The position numbers and the translations under genes are program-made. From Sphingomonas sp. (GTDB lineage: Bacteria > Pseudomonadota > Alphaproteobacteria > Sphingomonadales > Sphingomonadaceae): DNA of 64,000 nucleotides. The DNA lies in contig JABDNH010000007.1 of assembly GCA_013001055.1 (NCBI GenBank), positions 124,001 to 188,000 on the forward strand, in the 5' to 3' direction. This document shows, one piece after another, positions 21,199-32,527 of the stretch (the stretch's first letter is position 1; each line of letters starts with the position of its first letter). Under the pieces are notes generated by a model. The model was not told the origin of the DNA. It ran no database searches and was given only the letters and a program-made list of their open reading frames with translations.

Positions 21199-23027
21199 TC
21201 GGCCTTCATTGCCGCCACCCACTGCCTGACGCGTTTATCAAGGATACCCAGCGGCACCGGCCCGCCGCCCAGCACCGTGTCGTGGAAACCGCGAATGTCG
21301 AAATCGTCCCCCAGTTCGCGCTCCGCCATGGCGCGCAGGTCCTGAATCTTGATCATGCCGATCTTGTAGGCCGTCGCCTGCCCCGGCCAGACAATGTAGC
21401 GGCGTACTTCGGAGCGCACCGTCGTCTCAGGCATCGGCGAATTGGCAAGGAAATAGTCGATCGCCTCTTGCTCGCTCCATCCTTTCGAATGGATACCCGT
21501 ATCGACGACGAGGCGGATCGCGCGCCACATCTCGGTCGTCAGCCGTCCGAAGTCCGAATAGGGATCTTCATAAGCGCCCATCTCCTTTGCCAGCAGCTCC
21601 GAATAGAGCGCCCAGCCTTCGCCGAAAGCCGAAATATATTCGCCCTGGCTGCGGAAATTGGGCACGCCCTCCAGCTCCTGCGCGATGCTGTTCTGCATGT
21701 GATGGCCAGGATTGCCTTCGTGATAGGCAATGACCTCTAGCGCCGGGATCGGCATGGCGCGCATGTCGCTCAAATGCGCGTAATAAACACCGGGGCGCGA
21801 TCCGTCCGGCGTACCCGGTCGATAATGCTGCGCCGCGCCATCCTGCTCGCGGAAAGGCTCGACCCGCTTCACGACCAGATCGGCTTTCGGCAAGACGCCG
21901 AAAAAGTCGGGCAGGCGCCTATTGATGAAGGCCAGGTGCTGCTCGGCCGCCTCGATATAGTCTTCTGCCCCCGCGTCATCGTTCGAGAAATAGAAGCGAT
22001 CGTCCTCGCGCATGAAGGCGAAGAATTCCTCGAGGGTGCCGTCGAAGCCCACCTGCTCCTTGATCGCCTCCATCTCGCCGCGAATGCGTACGACCTCGGA
22101 CAGTCCGATGTCGTGGATCTCTTCCGCCGTCAGCTCAGTCGTCGTCATCGCGGCCAGGCGGTTTTGATAATAAGCGCGCCCCTCGTCGAGCGCCCACACA
22201 CCGCGCGCCTCGGTATCGGCATTGGGCCGATCAGCCTCGAACCAGTCGGCGAGGCGGCGATAGGCCGGCCCCATCTGCATCAGCAAGGCATGACGCAGTT
22301 CGTTACGCAGCGCATCGGCGCGCATCGCATCGATCGTGCCGCTTTCCCGCAACGCCGCGATGTGCGCCGTGCCCGCTTCCCAAAGCGCACTGTCGCCTTC
22401 ACCGTCAAATGGAGCGCCGCTGGTGAGCTTGCGCGATTCATCGATGACCGCGTCGTAGGCGAATTGCGGCGGGCGCACGTCGCGCACCGCGTTGGCCTGC
22501 ACGCGCGCCAGGAGTTGGTCCATCGCCCGGCCGATCGCACCGACGCGCGCGATGAACGCCTGCATATCACTGTCGCCTTCGACAGCGTGCTGGCTAATCA
22601 GGAAGCTCGGCAATTGCGTATGCGTGCCGTTCATCTGATGGAGTATGTACATGCGGTCGCGATAGCGCGCGTACTGCTCCGCCTGCTCCAGCCGCCATTC
22701 GAACATTTGCCAGCTCAGCTGCGCATCAGCCGGGAGCACGTCATGGTCGAAATTGGCGCGCATCTCCGCAACGGCAGCGCGGCGCCACGCAAGTTGGCGA
22801 TCTATCGCCGCATCCGAAAAGTCGTCGATCTTGTCATAGTCGGTGCGTCGACCAAGCGCGGTCTGGCGGATGGGGGAGAATGCCAACTCCTCTTCGAACT
22901 TTTCGTCGAACCAGGCGGTGAGGCGTTCGGCCTCGCTGGCTGCGGACGCATGGTGATCGGCGGCGACGGCCGGGACGGCAACGGGCACCGCGGCAGAAGC
23001 AAGAAGAAGGGCGGCAAAGCGGAGCAT
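21195..23027 (-). CDS. DUF885 family protein (putative metallopeptidase-like), secreted
   Basis: MLRFAALLLASAAVPVAVPAVAADH..VIAYHEGNPGHHMQNSIAQ (HExxH-like) ..FGEGWALYSELLAKEMG. Confidence 0.87.
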   Translation of the reverse strand: MLRFAALLLASAAVPVAVPAVAADHHASAASEAERLTAWFDEKFEEELAFSPIRQTALGRRTDYDKIDDFSDAAIDRQLAWRRAAVAEMRANFDHDVLPADAQLSWQMFEWRLEQAEQYARYRDRMYILHQMNGTHTQLPSFLISQHAVEGDSDMQAFIARVGAIGRAMDQLLARVQANAVRDVRPPQFAYDAVIDESRKLTSGAPFDGEGDSALWEAGTAHIAALRESGTIDAMRADALRNELRHALLMQMGPAYRRLADWFEADRPNADTEARGVWALDEGRAYYQNRLAAMTTTELTAEEIHDIGLSEVVRIRGEMEAIKEQVGFDGTLEEFFAFMREDDRFYFSNDDAGAEDYIEAAEQHLAFINRRLPDFFGVLPKADLVVKRVEPFREQDGAAQHYRPGTPDGSRPGVYYAHLSDMRAMPIPALEVIAYHEGNPGHHMQNSIAQELEGVPNFRSQGEYISAFGEGWALYSELLAKEMGAYEDPYSDFGRLTTEMWRAIRLVVDTGIHSKGWSEQEAIDYFLANSPMPETTVRSEVRRYIVWPGQATAYKIGMIKIQDLRAMAERELGDDFDIRGFHDTVLGGGPVPLGILDKRVRQWVAAMKAD

Positions 23028-23119
23028 CTGGTTTCCCCTACTGGTATGCGTCCAGCATGGCCGCAATTCACTGCATTGAAAAGACTGGCTACGCGCCATT
23101 CGCAAAACGTGGAATGACG

Positions 23120-23461
23120 CTACGATATGGTCCGTTTCGACGTGCGGGCCAGCCAACCGGCAAGCAATGGCGGAATGAGGGAGATCAGGCCGAACACCAC
23201 ATTGCCGGTGGCAAAAATGACGAGCGACGACATGACGAAGCCGGCGGTGATGAGCCAAAGCCCGGTCGTTCGAAACTGCGCAGGAACGACCATCAGCGAT
23301 CCGAGGATCTGGAGTACGCCCAAAGCCAAAAGCGCGCTTGAACCAAGGCCCGCTGCCTGAAAGACATCGATCTCCTGTGGCATGAGCATGACCTTGGCAG
23401 CTCCGGCAGCGAGGCTTAGCAACGCCAGCAAAATTATCAGAATCTTCCGGAAAATAGCCAT
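23120..23461 (-). CDS. DoxX-like small membrane protein
   Basis: MAIFRKILIILLALLSLAAGAAKVM.. four hydrophobic segments; track ORF trimmed. Confidence 0.65.
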   Translation of the reverse strand: MAIFRKILIILLALLSLAAGAAKVMLMPQEIDVFQAAGLGSSALLALGVLQILGSLMVVPAQFRTTGLWLITAGFVMSSLVIFATGNVVFGLISLIPPLLAGWLARTSKRTIS

Positions 23462-23497
23462 TTCGTGCCCCCGCAATCGATCGAAGGCATAGCAAAG

Positions 23498-23527
23498 AAA
23501 AAGGCCGGGGCGAACCCCGGCCTTTTC
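23498..23527 (-). terminator. Rho-independent terminator of groESL
   Basis: GGCCGGGG cgaa CCCCGGCC; minus-strand side followed by TTTTTCTTT. Confidence 0.8.
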
Positions 23528-23555
23528 CGTTTCAGCAGTGCTGGATGATGGAGGC

Positions 23556-25226
<1,671 letters not shown>

Positions 25227-25256
25227 CTAGTTAGATTTCGTAAGAGAAAGCAGGGC

Positions 25257-25544
25257 TCAGCCAACAATGCCGAGAATGTCGCTTTCCTTCATGATGATCA
25301 GGTCTTCGCCGTCCAATTTGACTTCGGTGCCCGACCACTTGCCGAACAGGATCTTGTCGCCGGCCTTGACGTCCAGCGGCGTCACCTTGCCGTCTTCGGA
25401 CTTGGCGCCCGAACCGGCGGCGACCACTTCGCCTTCCTGCGGCTTTTCCTTTGCGCTATCGGGGATGATGATCCCGCCAGCGGTCTTTTCTTCGGCCTCG
25501 ACACGGCGGACGAGGACACGGTCGTGAAGCGGTTTGAAACCCAT
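25257..25544 (-). CDS. groES: Co-chaperonin GroES
   Basis: [42 protein letters not shown]. Confidence 0.98.
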   Translation of the reverse strand: MGFKPLHDRVLVRRVEAEEKTAGGIIIPDSAKEKPQEGEVVAAGSGAKSEDGKVTPLDVKAGDKILFGKWSGTEVKLDGEDLIIMKESDILGIVG

Positions 25545-25583
25545 GGGGCCCCTCTCTTGCTTGAGTGTTCGTTATCAAAACAC

Positions 25584-25610
25584 TTAGCACTCTTCGCACG
25601 AGAGTGCCAA
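25584..25610. promoter_or_regulatory. CIRCE element (HrcA operator) upstream of groES
   Basis: TTAGCACTC-N9-GAGTGCCAA, one mismatch to TTAGCACTC-N9-GAGTGCTAA. Confidence 0.92.
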
Positions 25611-25641
25611 GCTTGCAGCGCATTTGGTGCGCACATTCCTA

Positions 25642-27057
25642 CTAGTCAACGGGTGAGGTTGAAATTTTTTTGCTCGCCTCGTCCTCTGTCAGCCCCAGCC
25701 GCGCGCGCATCATCCATCGCCCGAGCATGAGGACGGCGACGATGGCGAGTCCAACGGCAAGCCCCGTCCAGATACCCACCCCGTCCCAGCCCGCTTCGAA
25801 TGCGAGCCAGACGCCGACCCCAATCCCGATCAGCCAATAGCCGACGAAGGTGAAAATCATCGGGACGCGCGTGTCATGGAGCCCGCGCAAGATCCCTGCG
25901 CCCACGACCTGCGCGCCGTCGACGATCTGGAAAATGGCGGCGACGACAAGAAACGACGCGCCAAGCGTCAGCACCGACGCATTTTCAGGCGTGTCGGCCA
26001 GAAACAGACCGATCAATTCTTCAGGGAAGACGAACAGGAATATCGCCATGAAGCTCATGAATCCGACACCGAGCACCCAAGCCGTCCACCCTGCCCGCGC
26101 AATGCCATCCTTGTCGCCGCGCCCCAACATGATGCCGACGCGCACCGTTGCTGCCTGCGCGATGCCCCATGGCACCATGAAGGACAGCGCCGCGATCTGG
26201 AGCGCGATCGCGTGCGCGGCAAGCGCGTCTTCGCTGACAAGTCCCATCAGGTACGCCGCGGCGGAGAAAACGCCGCCTTCGAAGCCCATCGCAAGCCCGA
26301 TCGGCAGTCCGAGCAACCACATTCGCCGGTAGCGCGCCCAATCGGGCTTCCAGAACCGCGCAAAAAGGTGAAAACGGCGAAACTGGCGGTCTGTCAGGAC
26401 AACGATGATCATGACAGCGGCGAGCAGGAACCACGTGATCGTGCTGGCAATGCCCGCGCCAAAAACGCCCAATTCGGGCGCGCCAAGCTCACCGAATATC
26501 AGCGCATAATCGAGCAGCGAATTGATCGGGATGGCGGCAGCCGAGATGACCAGGATCCAGCCCGGTCGTTCCAGCGCCGCGAGGAAATGGCGCAGCGCAT
26601 TGAACAGCAGGAATAGAAAAGTCGACCACAGATAGCCCCAGAGGAACATTTGCGCATTCGCGGCCAGCGCAGGATCCTGCCCGAGCCAGCCGATGACGGT
26701 GTCGGCGTTCATCAGCACCGCCCAAAGCGGCACGGTGACGGTCATCGCGAGCCACACCGACTGTCGGAAGCTGCGGCGTACGTCCTTTACCCGTCCCCGT
26801 CCGCGTCCCAGCGCGGTCGCCATCATTGGCGAGGCCGCCGTAATGATGCCCAATGCGATCAGGTTGAGCGCGAACGTGAGGTTCAGCGCGAGCGCGACTG
26901 CTGCCAGCTCGCTGGTGCCGTAACGCCCGATGAAGAAAGTATCGATCGCCTGCACCGACGCCATGGTCAGATTCGTGAGGATCAGCGGCCAGGCGAGCGC
27001 GAGGGTGGCGCGAAGTTCGCGCTTCCAGCTCGGCGTCGTGATCCTCTCTTGGCTCAT
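25642..27057 (-). CDS. MATE family multidrug/Na+ efflux transporter
   Basis: WPLILTNLTMASVQAIDTFFIGRYGTSELAAVALALN.. 12-TM MATE pattern. Confidence 0.9.
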   Translation of the reverse strand: MSQERITTPSWKRELRATLALAWPLILTNLTMASVQAIDTFFIGRYGTSELAAVALALNLTFALNLIALGIITAASPMMATALGRGRGRVKDVRRSFRQSVWLAMTVTVPLWAVLMNADTVIGWLGQDPALAANAQMFLWGYLWSTFLFLLFNALRHFLAALERPGWILVISAAAIPINSLLDYALIFGELGAPELGVFGAGIASTITWFLLAAVMIIVVLTDRQFRRFHLFARFWKPDWARYRRMWLLGLPIGLAMGFEGGVFSAAAYLMGLVSEDALAAHAIALQIAALSFMVPWGIAQAATVRVGIMLGRGDKDGIARAGWTAWVLGVGFMSFMAIFLFVFPEELIGLFLADTPENASVLTLGASFLVVAAIFQIVDGAQVVGAGILRGLHDTRVPMIFTFVGYWLIGIGVGVWLAFEAGWDGVGIWTGLAVGLAIVAVLMLGRWMMRARLGLTEDEASKKISTSPVD

Positions 27058-27164
27058 CGCCGCGCGGCGCTAGGCGCTAATCCGGCCACAAGTCCACCAA
27101 AATGGGACCAAGAGCGGGGTGGCGTCTACCGAAAACACGCCTATCTTGGAGGCATGAGGAGACG

Positions 27165-29009
27165 ATGATGAGTTTTGCGCGCGTAATCTGGAGATTGCTG
27201 GTCGGGGTGAAGGATGTGCTCGTGCTCATCTTCATGCTGCTCTTTTTCGGCGTGCTCTATGTAGGCCTTCGCGGAACTCCCGATCCCGTCGTCGACGGCG
27301 GCGTCTTGTGGGTCGATCTGGACGGCGTGGTGGTCGAAGAGCCATCGGCGCAGGACCCGATCGAGGCCGCATTGATGGGCTCGACGCTTGGCGAATGGCG
27401 ACTGCGTGACGTGGTCGCAGCGCTCCGGCAGGCACGAGAAGACGATCGCATCGAGGCGGTCGCGCTCGATCTTGACGGATTCCTCGGCGGCGGCACGGCG
27501 GCGCTCAGCCTCGTTGCCGACGAACTCGAAGCCATTCGTGAAGAAGGAAAACCGGTGATCGCTTTTGCCACCGGCTACTCCGACGATGCCTATCACCTAG
27601 CCAGCCACGCCAGCGAGATCTGGCTCAATCCCCTGGGCGCGGTCGCTTTTGCCGGGCCCGGCGGCAATACGCTCTACTATGGCGAATTCTTCGACCGCAT
27701 CGGCGTGACTGCCAACGTATACCGCGCCGGAACCTACAAAAGCGCAACCGAACCATACACCCTGAGCGCCATGTCTCCTGAAGCGCGCGAGGATCGCGAA
27801 CGGCTTGCCCGCGCCATGCTCGGTCATTGGCGCGAAGACGTTGAGGCAGCGCGACCCGCGGCGCAGATGGAACTGGCGCTGATGAACCCGCTCGGCATGA
27901 TCGAAGCGGCGGGCGGCAATGTCAGCGAGGCAGCGGTGCGAGCCGGTCTGGTCGACACCCTTGGAACCCGTGCCGAATGGGCCGAAAAATTGGCCGAAAT
28001 TGCCGGCGAGGACCGCGAGGACGTATTCAAGAACACTCGGCTCGAAAATTATATCGCGAGCGAAGTCGATGAGCCCGATGGGCGCGTCGGTATCGTCACC
28101 ATCGCCGGCACGCTGGCCGACGGAACCGGCGGTGAAGGCACAGCCTTCGGTTCAAGCCTTGCCGACGCCATCGAGCAAGCGCACCGCGACGACAAGTTCG
28201 ATGCGCTGGTGGTCCGGATCGATAGCCCAGGCGGATCGGTGCTTGCCTCCGAACGCATCCGGCAAGCCATTCTGGCCGTGCAGGAAGATGACATTCCGGT
28301 GGTCGCCAGCTTTGCCAACGTGGCGGCATCGGGCGGCTATTGGGTGGCCGCCGAAGCCGACGAGATTTTTGCCCAGCCTGAGACTATCACCGGCTCGATT
28401 GGCGTTTTTGCAATCCTGCCAAGTTTCGAAGGCACGCTGGAAAAAGTCGGCCTCAACGCCGATGGCGTGGCGACGACGCCGCTTTCGGGCGAACCCGATC
28501 TACTCGGCGGACCCTCGGATACGGCGGATGCCTTCCTGCAAGCGGGTGTCGATGACGTCTACGCGCGCTTCTTGACCCTGGTGTCGCAAGGGCGCGGCAT
28601 GCCCGTCGCCCGCCTCGAGCCGTTGGCGGGTGGCCGAGTCTACGATGGCGGGGAAGCGCGGCAGATCGGGCTCATCGACCGTTTTGGCGACCTGGACGAT
28701 GCCATCGCGCGGGCAGGCGAACTGGCCGAGCTGGACGACACCGAAGTCGTCTACATCACCCGCGAAAGCGATCTTGGCTGGTTGGCGTCGCTATTTGGTG
28801 CGTCGGCACGCAGCGACGTGCAGGCCGATCCCTTGGCCGCGCTCAACCCTGCGCCGCGCGCGCTGATTGAACAGGCCATCGCCGATGTCGAGCGGATGAT
28901 CGACGGGCCGGTGATGCAGGCGCGATGTCTCGAATGCGGCCCGGGCCAGCCGGTCGCCGCAAAATCGCCGCGCGCACCCACCTGGCTAGGCCGCTTGCTC
29001 GGCCTCTAG
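27165..29009 (+). CDS. sppA: Signal peptide peptidase SppA (67K type)
   Basis: VRIDSPGGSVLASERIRQAI, ASGGYWVAAEADEIFAQPETITGSIGVFA. Confidence 0.93.
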   Translation: MMSFARVIWRLLVGVKDVLVLIFMLLFFGVLYVGLRGTPDPVVDGGVLWVDLDGVVVEEPSAQDPIEAALMGSTLGEWRLRDVVAALRQAREDDRIEAVALDLDGFLGGGTAALSLVADELEAIREEGKPVIAFATGYSDDAYHLASHASEIWLNPLGAVAFAGPGGNTLYYGEFFDRIGVTANVYRAGTYKSATEPYTLSAMSPEAREDRERLARAMLGHWREDVEAARPAAQMELALMNPLGMIEAAGGNVSEAAVRAGLVDTLGTRAEWAEKLAEIAGEDREDVFKNTRLENYIASEVDEPDGRVGIVTIAGTLADGTGGEGTAFGSSLADAIEQAHRDDKFDALVVRIDSPGGSVLASERIRQAILAVQEDDIPVVASFANVAASGGYWVAAEADEIFAQPETITGSIGVFAILPSFEGTLEKVGLNADGVATTPLSGEPDLLGGPSDTADAFLQAGVDDVYARFLTLVSQGRGMPVARLEPLAGGRVYDGGEARQIGLIDRFGDLDDAIARAGELAELDDTEVVYITRESDLGWLASLFGASARSDVQADPLAALNPAPRALIEQAIADVERMIDGPVMQARCLECGPGQPVAAKSPRAPTWLGRLLGL

Positions 29010-29696
29010 CTTCTTCTTCTTCTTCTTGCGGCGGCTGGTCATTGGCAGCAGCACCAGCGCCATCAACGTGGCAATGATGCCTAGGATCGCGAAGCTCTTG
29101 ATCCACAGGTTCGACGTGTCCTCGCGCGTCTGCAGGTCCATGATGTGGAGCCCCCAGAAGAAGTCGAAGATGCGCCACCAGCCGGTGCGCCTTGCAGCGA
29201 TACTGCCGCTGGCCGGATCGACATAGAAGTGATCGCCATTGGCCATGACAATCTGCCACGCCTCGCTATTGCGCCGCCAATCCATCGGCGGATGGTTTGC
29301 ATCGGTGCGCCGAACTTCCGCTATCTTGCTGTCGCCAGTATAGCGCGCCATGAATTCGGCGGTCGCTTCATCGACCCCATAAGGTTCGATCCAGGAACCG
29401 GTCGCAGGATCGGCCAGCCGCGTTTCTTCGCCTTCCAGCGTCACCACCCAAACCGGCCCCGAAGCACGGCTTTCGAGCCGCATTGAATCCAACATCGCGC
29501 CTTCAGGTATGTCTGGGAGAGTGACAGTCTGCGTCATCGGAATTGCCGCGGCAGGCGCAACCAGATGTTCGCCGCGCACTTCCTCGATCGGCTTCCAGAC
29601 CATCACCAGACCGGATACCGTCCAGATGAGGAACGGCACGCCGATCAGCCAGCCAAGCCAGACATGCCAGCGGCGCAAATTCTTGCGATTGATCAC
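28986..29696 (-). CDS. PepSY-associated TM protein
   Basis: RRWHVWLGWLIGVPFLIWTVSGLVMVW..; poly-Lys C-terminus; overlaps sppA 3' end by 24 bp. Confidence 0.8.
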   Translation of the reverse strand: MINRKNLRRWHVWLGWLIGVPFLIWTVSGLVMVWKPIEEVRGEHLVAPAAAIPMTQTVTLPDIPEGAMLDSMRLESRASGPVWVVTLEGEETRLADPATGSWIEPYGVDEATAEFMARYTGDSKIAEVRRTDANHPPMDWRRNSEAWQIVMANGDHFYVDPASGSIAARRTGWWRIFDFFWGLHIMDLQTREDTSNLWIKSFAILGIIATLMALVLLPMTSRRKKKKKKLEAEQAA

Positions 29697-29741
29697 TCAC
29701 AATCCTCCCGCTTACTGCCTAGTAGGAGCAATGGCGGAAGC

Positions 29742-31142
29742 CTAGATGTGAATCGGCTTGCCCTGCACCGCCATCGCCGCTTCCTTGATGGCTTCCGAAT
29801 GCGTCGGGTGGGCGTGGCTGGTGTAGGCGATGTCCTCGCTGGTCGCGCCGAATTCCATCGCCTGGGCGGCTTGTGCGATCATGGTGCCCGCGGGCACCGC
29901 AATGCACCACACGCCAACCACGCGGTCGCTCTTTGCATCGGAGATGATCTTAACCGAGCCATCGCCCTCGTGATTGGTCTTGGCGCGGCTATTCGCCATC
30001 ATCGGAAACTTGCCGACCTTGACCTCGCCATATTTCTCCTTGGCCTGCGCTTCGGTCAGGCCAACGCCAGCAATCTCGGGCCAGGTATAGACGACGTTGG
30101 GAATGATATCGTGATTCACGATGCCGGTCATGCCCGCGATGTTTTCGGCAACGGCAATGCCTTCATCTTCGGCCTTGTGGGCGAGCATCGGGCCCGGCAC
30201 CACGTCACCGATCGCCCATACGCCGTCGACCTTGGTACGGAAGTCATGGTCGATCTCGATTTGTCCGCGCTCGTTGGTCTCCAATCCGATCGCGTCGAGC
30301 CCGAGGCCATCGGTATTTGGCTTGCGTCCGATCGAGACCAGCACACAGTCGGCTTCCATCGTTTCGGCATCGCCGCCCTTGGCGGGCTCGATGGTGACGG
30401 TTGCCTTCCCGTCTTTGACCTCGACGCCGGTAACCTTGCTCGACAGCTTGAACGCGATACCCTGCTTCTTGAAGATCTTGTTGGCTTCCTTGCGGATATC
30501 GTCGTCCATGCCGGGCAGGATCTGGTCGAGATACTCGACGCAGGTGACCTTGGCGCCAAGGCGGCGCCACACGCTGCCAAGCTCAAGCCCGATTACACCG
30601 CCGCCGATGACGACCATGTGTTCGGGCACCGTGGGCAGTTCGAGCGCGCCGGTGCTGTCGACGACGATATGATTGTCGTTGTCGACCTCTACGCCGGGAA
30701 GCGGCGTGACCGACGAACCGGTCGCAATCACGATATCCTTTGCCGTTACGGTCTTGCCGTCCACTTCGACGCTGTGCGCGTCCTTGAAGCTGGCGTAGCC
30801 CATTAGCCAATCGATCTTGTTCTTCTTGAACAGGAATTCGATGCCGCCAGTCAGGCCCTTTACCGCATCGCGGCGTTGGCCATGCATCTTGTCGAGGTTG
30901 AGCGTGGGCGACACTTCGACACCCAAGCTGTCCATCGTGCCGTTGGCCGCCGCATCGAAATATTCCGACGCGTGGAGCATGGCCTTGGACGGGATGCAGC
31001 CGACATTGAGACAGGTACCACCCAGCGTCTCGCGCCCTTCGGCGCACGCGGTCTTTAGCCCCAGCTGCGCCGCGCGGATCGCGGCAACATAGCCGCCGGG
31101 CCCGGCACCAATCACAAGGACGTCGTAGTCGTAGTCAGCCAT
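29742..31142 (-). CDS. lpd: Dihydrolipoyl dehydrogenase (OGDH-associated E3)
   Basis: GAGPGGYVAAIRAAQLGLKTAC..GGTCLNVGCIPSKAMLH..HAHPTHSE. Confidence 0.94.
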   Translation of the reverse strand: MADYDYDVLVIGAGPGGYVAAIRAAQLGLKTACAEGRETLGGTCLNVGCIPSKAMLHASEYFDAAANGTMDSLGVEVSPTLNLDKMHGQRRDAVKGLTGGIEFLFKKNKIDWLMGYASFKDAHSVEVDGKTVTAKDIVIATGSSVTPLPGVEVDNDNHIVVDSTGALELPTVPEHMVVIGGGVIGLELGSVWRRLGAKVTCVEYLDQILPGMDDDIRKEANKIFKKQGIAFKLSSKVTGVEVKDGKATVTIEPAKGGDAETMEADCVLVSIGRKPNTDGLGLDAIGLETNERGQIEIDHDFRTKVDGVWAIGDVVPGPMLAHKAEDEGIAVAENIAGMTGIVNHDIIPNVVYTWPEIAGVGLTEAQAKEKYGEVKVGKFPMMANSRAKTNHEGDGSVKIISDAKSDRVVGVWCIAVPAGTMIAQAAQAMEFGATSEDIAYTSHAHPTHSEAIKEAAMAVQGKPIHI

Positions 31143-31247
31143 CAAAAACTCCGTTTGCCCTCAGCTTGGTCGAGGGCCGCTAGTAATGTTTCGCCTCCAC
31201 ATAGTGAAGGAACGCGCGTCGACAAGCGCAGCCTTTGCGGGCTCGCT

Positions 31248-32513
31248 TTATAAGTCGATCAGCAGGCGCATCGGATCTTCGAGCGCTTCCTTCACCCGCA
31301 CGAGGTAGGTGACCGCCTCGCGGCCATCGACCAGGCGGTGATCGTAGCTGAGCGCAAGGTACATCATCGGGCGGATGACGACTTCGCCATTTATCGCGAC
31401 AGGGCGGTCTTCGATGCGGTGCATGCCGAGCACCGCGCTCTGCGGCGGGTTGATGATCGGGGTCGACAAGAGCGAGCCGAAGATGCCGCCGTTCGAAATC
31501 GTGAAGGTGCCGCCCTGCATCTCCTCCATCGACAACGTGCCTTCCTTGGCGCGCTTGCCGAAGTCGGCGATGGTCAGTTCGATCTCGGCAAAGCTCATCG
31601 CGTCGGCCGAGCGGATCACCGGGACGACCAGACCCTTGGGCGCGGAAACCGCAACCGAGACGTCGAGATAGTTATGATAGACGATCTCATCGCCTTCGAT
31701 CTGCGCATTGACCGCGGGCACGTCCTTTGCGGCCAGCGCGCAGGCTTTTACGAAAAAGCTCATGAAGCCCAGGCGGATGCCGTGCTTTTTGGCAAACATG
31801 TCCTTGTACTTGGCGCGCGCTTCCATGACGGCAGACATGTCCACATCGTTGAACGTGGTCAGCAAGGCTGCCGTATCCTGCGCGTCCTTGAGGCGCTTGG
31901 CGATCGTCTTGCGCATACGCGACATCTTGACGCGCTCTTGGGTTCGTTCGCTCTTGGTAGTGGCCGGCTTTGCCGCGGGCGCGGAAGTAGCCTTCTGTTC
32001 GGCCTTGGCGGCCGGAGCCGACTTGGGCGCGGCCTTCTTGGCTTCGGCAGCAGCGATCACGTCATCCTTGGTGATGCGGCCATCCTTCCCCGTGCCGCTG
32101 ATCTGCGTGGGATCGACGCCATGTTCTAGGACCGCGCGGCGCACCGCGGGCGACAAAGTCTGCACCTTCGCGCCATCGTCGCCGCCTTCGGGCGCATCCT
32201 CGACCTCGGGGCCGGGATCTTGCGCGGGCTGGGGTTCTTCTTCGGGGGTGGGCGAGGCCTGGCCGGCTTCTCCGGCATCATCACCGATCCTGGCGATCAC
32301 TGCGCCGACTTCGACCGTGTCGCCTTCTTCGAACAACCGTTCTTCCAGGATGCCAGCCACCGGCGAGGGCACATCGACCGAAACCTTGTCCGTCTCGAGG
32401 CTGGCGATCGCTTCGTCCAAAGCGACCGCGTCGCCTGGTTCCTTGAGCCATTCGCCGACAGTCGCTTCGGTGATCGATTCACCCAGCGTTGGAACCTTGA
32501 CCTCAGTGCCCAT
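31248..32513 (-). CDS. sucB: 2-oxoglutarate dehydrogenase E2, dihydrolipoyl succinyltransferase
   Basis: [15 protein letters not shown] lipoyl domain, [18 protein letters not shown]. Confidence 0.95.
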   Translation of the reverse strand: MGTEVKVPTLGESITEATVGEWLKEPGDAVALDEAIASLETDKVSVDVPSPVAGILEERLFEEGDTVEVGAVIARIGDDAGEAGQASPTPEEEPQPAQDPGPEVEDAPEGGDDGAKVQTLSPAVRRAVLEHGVDPTQISGTGKDGRITKDDVIAAAEAKKAAPKSAPAAKAEQKATSAPAAKPATTKSERTQERVKMSRMRKTIAKRLKDAQDTAALLTTFNDVDMSAVMEARAKYKDMFAKKHGIRLGFMSFFVKACALAAKDVPAVNAQIEGDEIVYHNYLDVSVAVSAPKGLVVPVIRSADAMSFAEIELTIADFGKRAKEGTLSMEEMQGGTFTISNGGIFGSLLSTPIINPPQSAVLGMHRIEDRPVAINGEVVIRPMMYLALSYDHRLVDGREAVTYLVRVKEALEDPMRLLIDL

Positions 32514-32527
32514 GCAATCCTCGTCCT

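Noticed and set aside
29565-30806. 413-aa plus-strand ORF
   Set aside because: Mirror frame of the second lpd gene.
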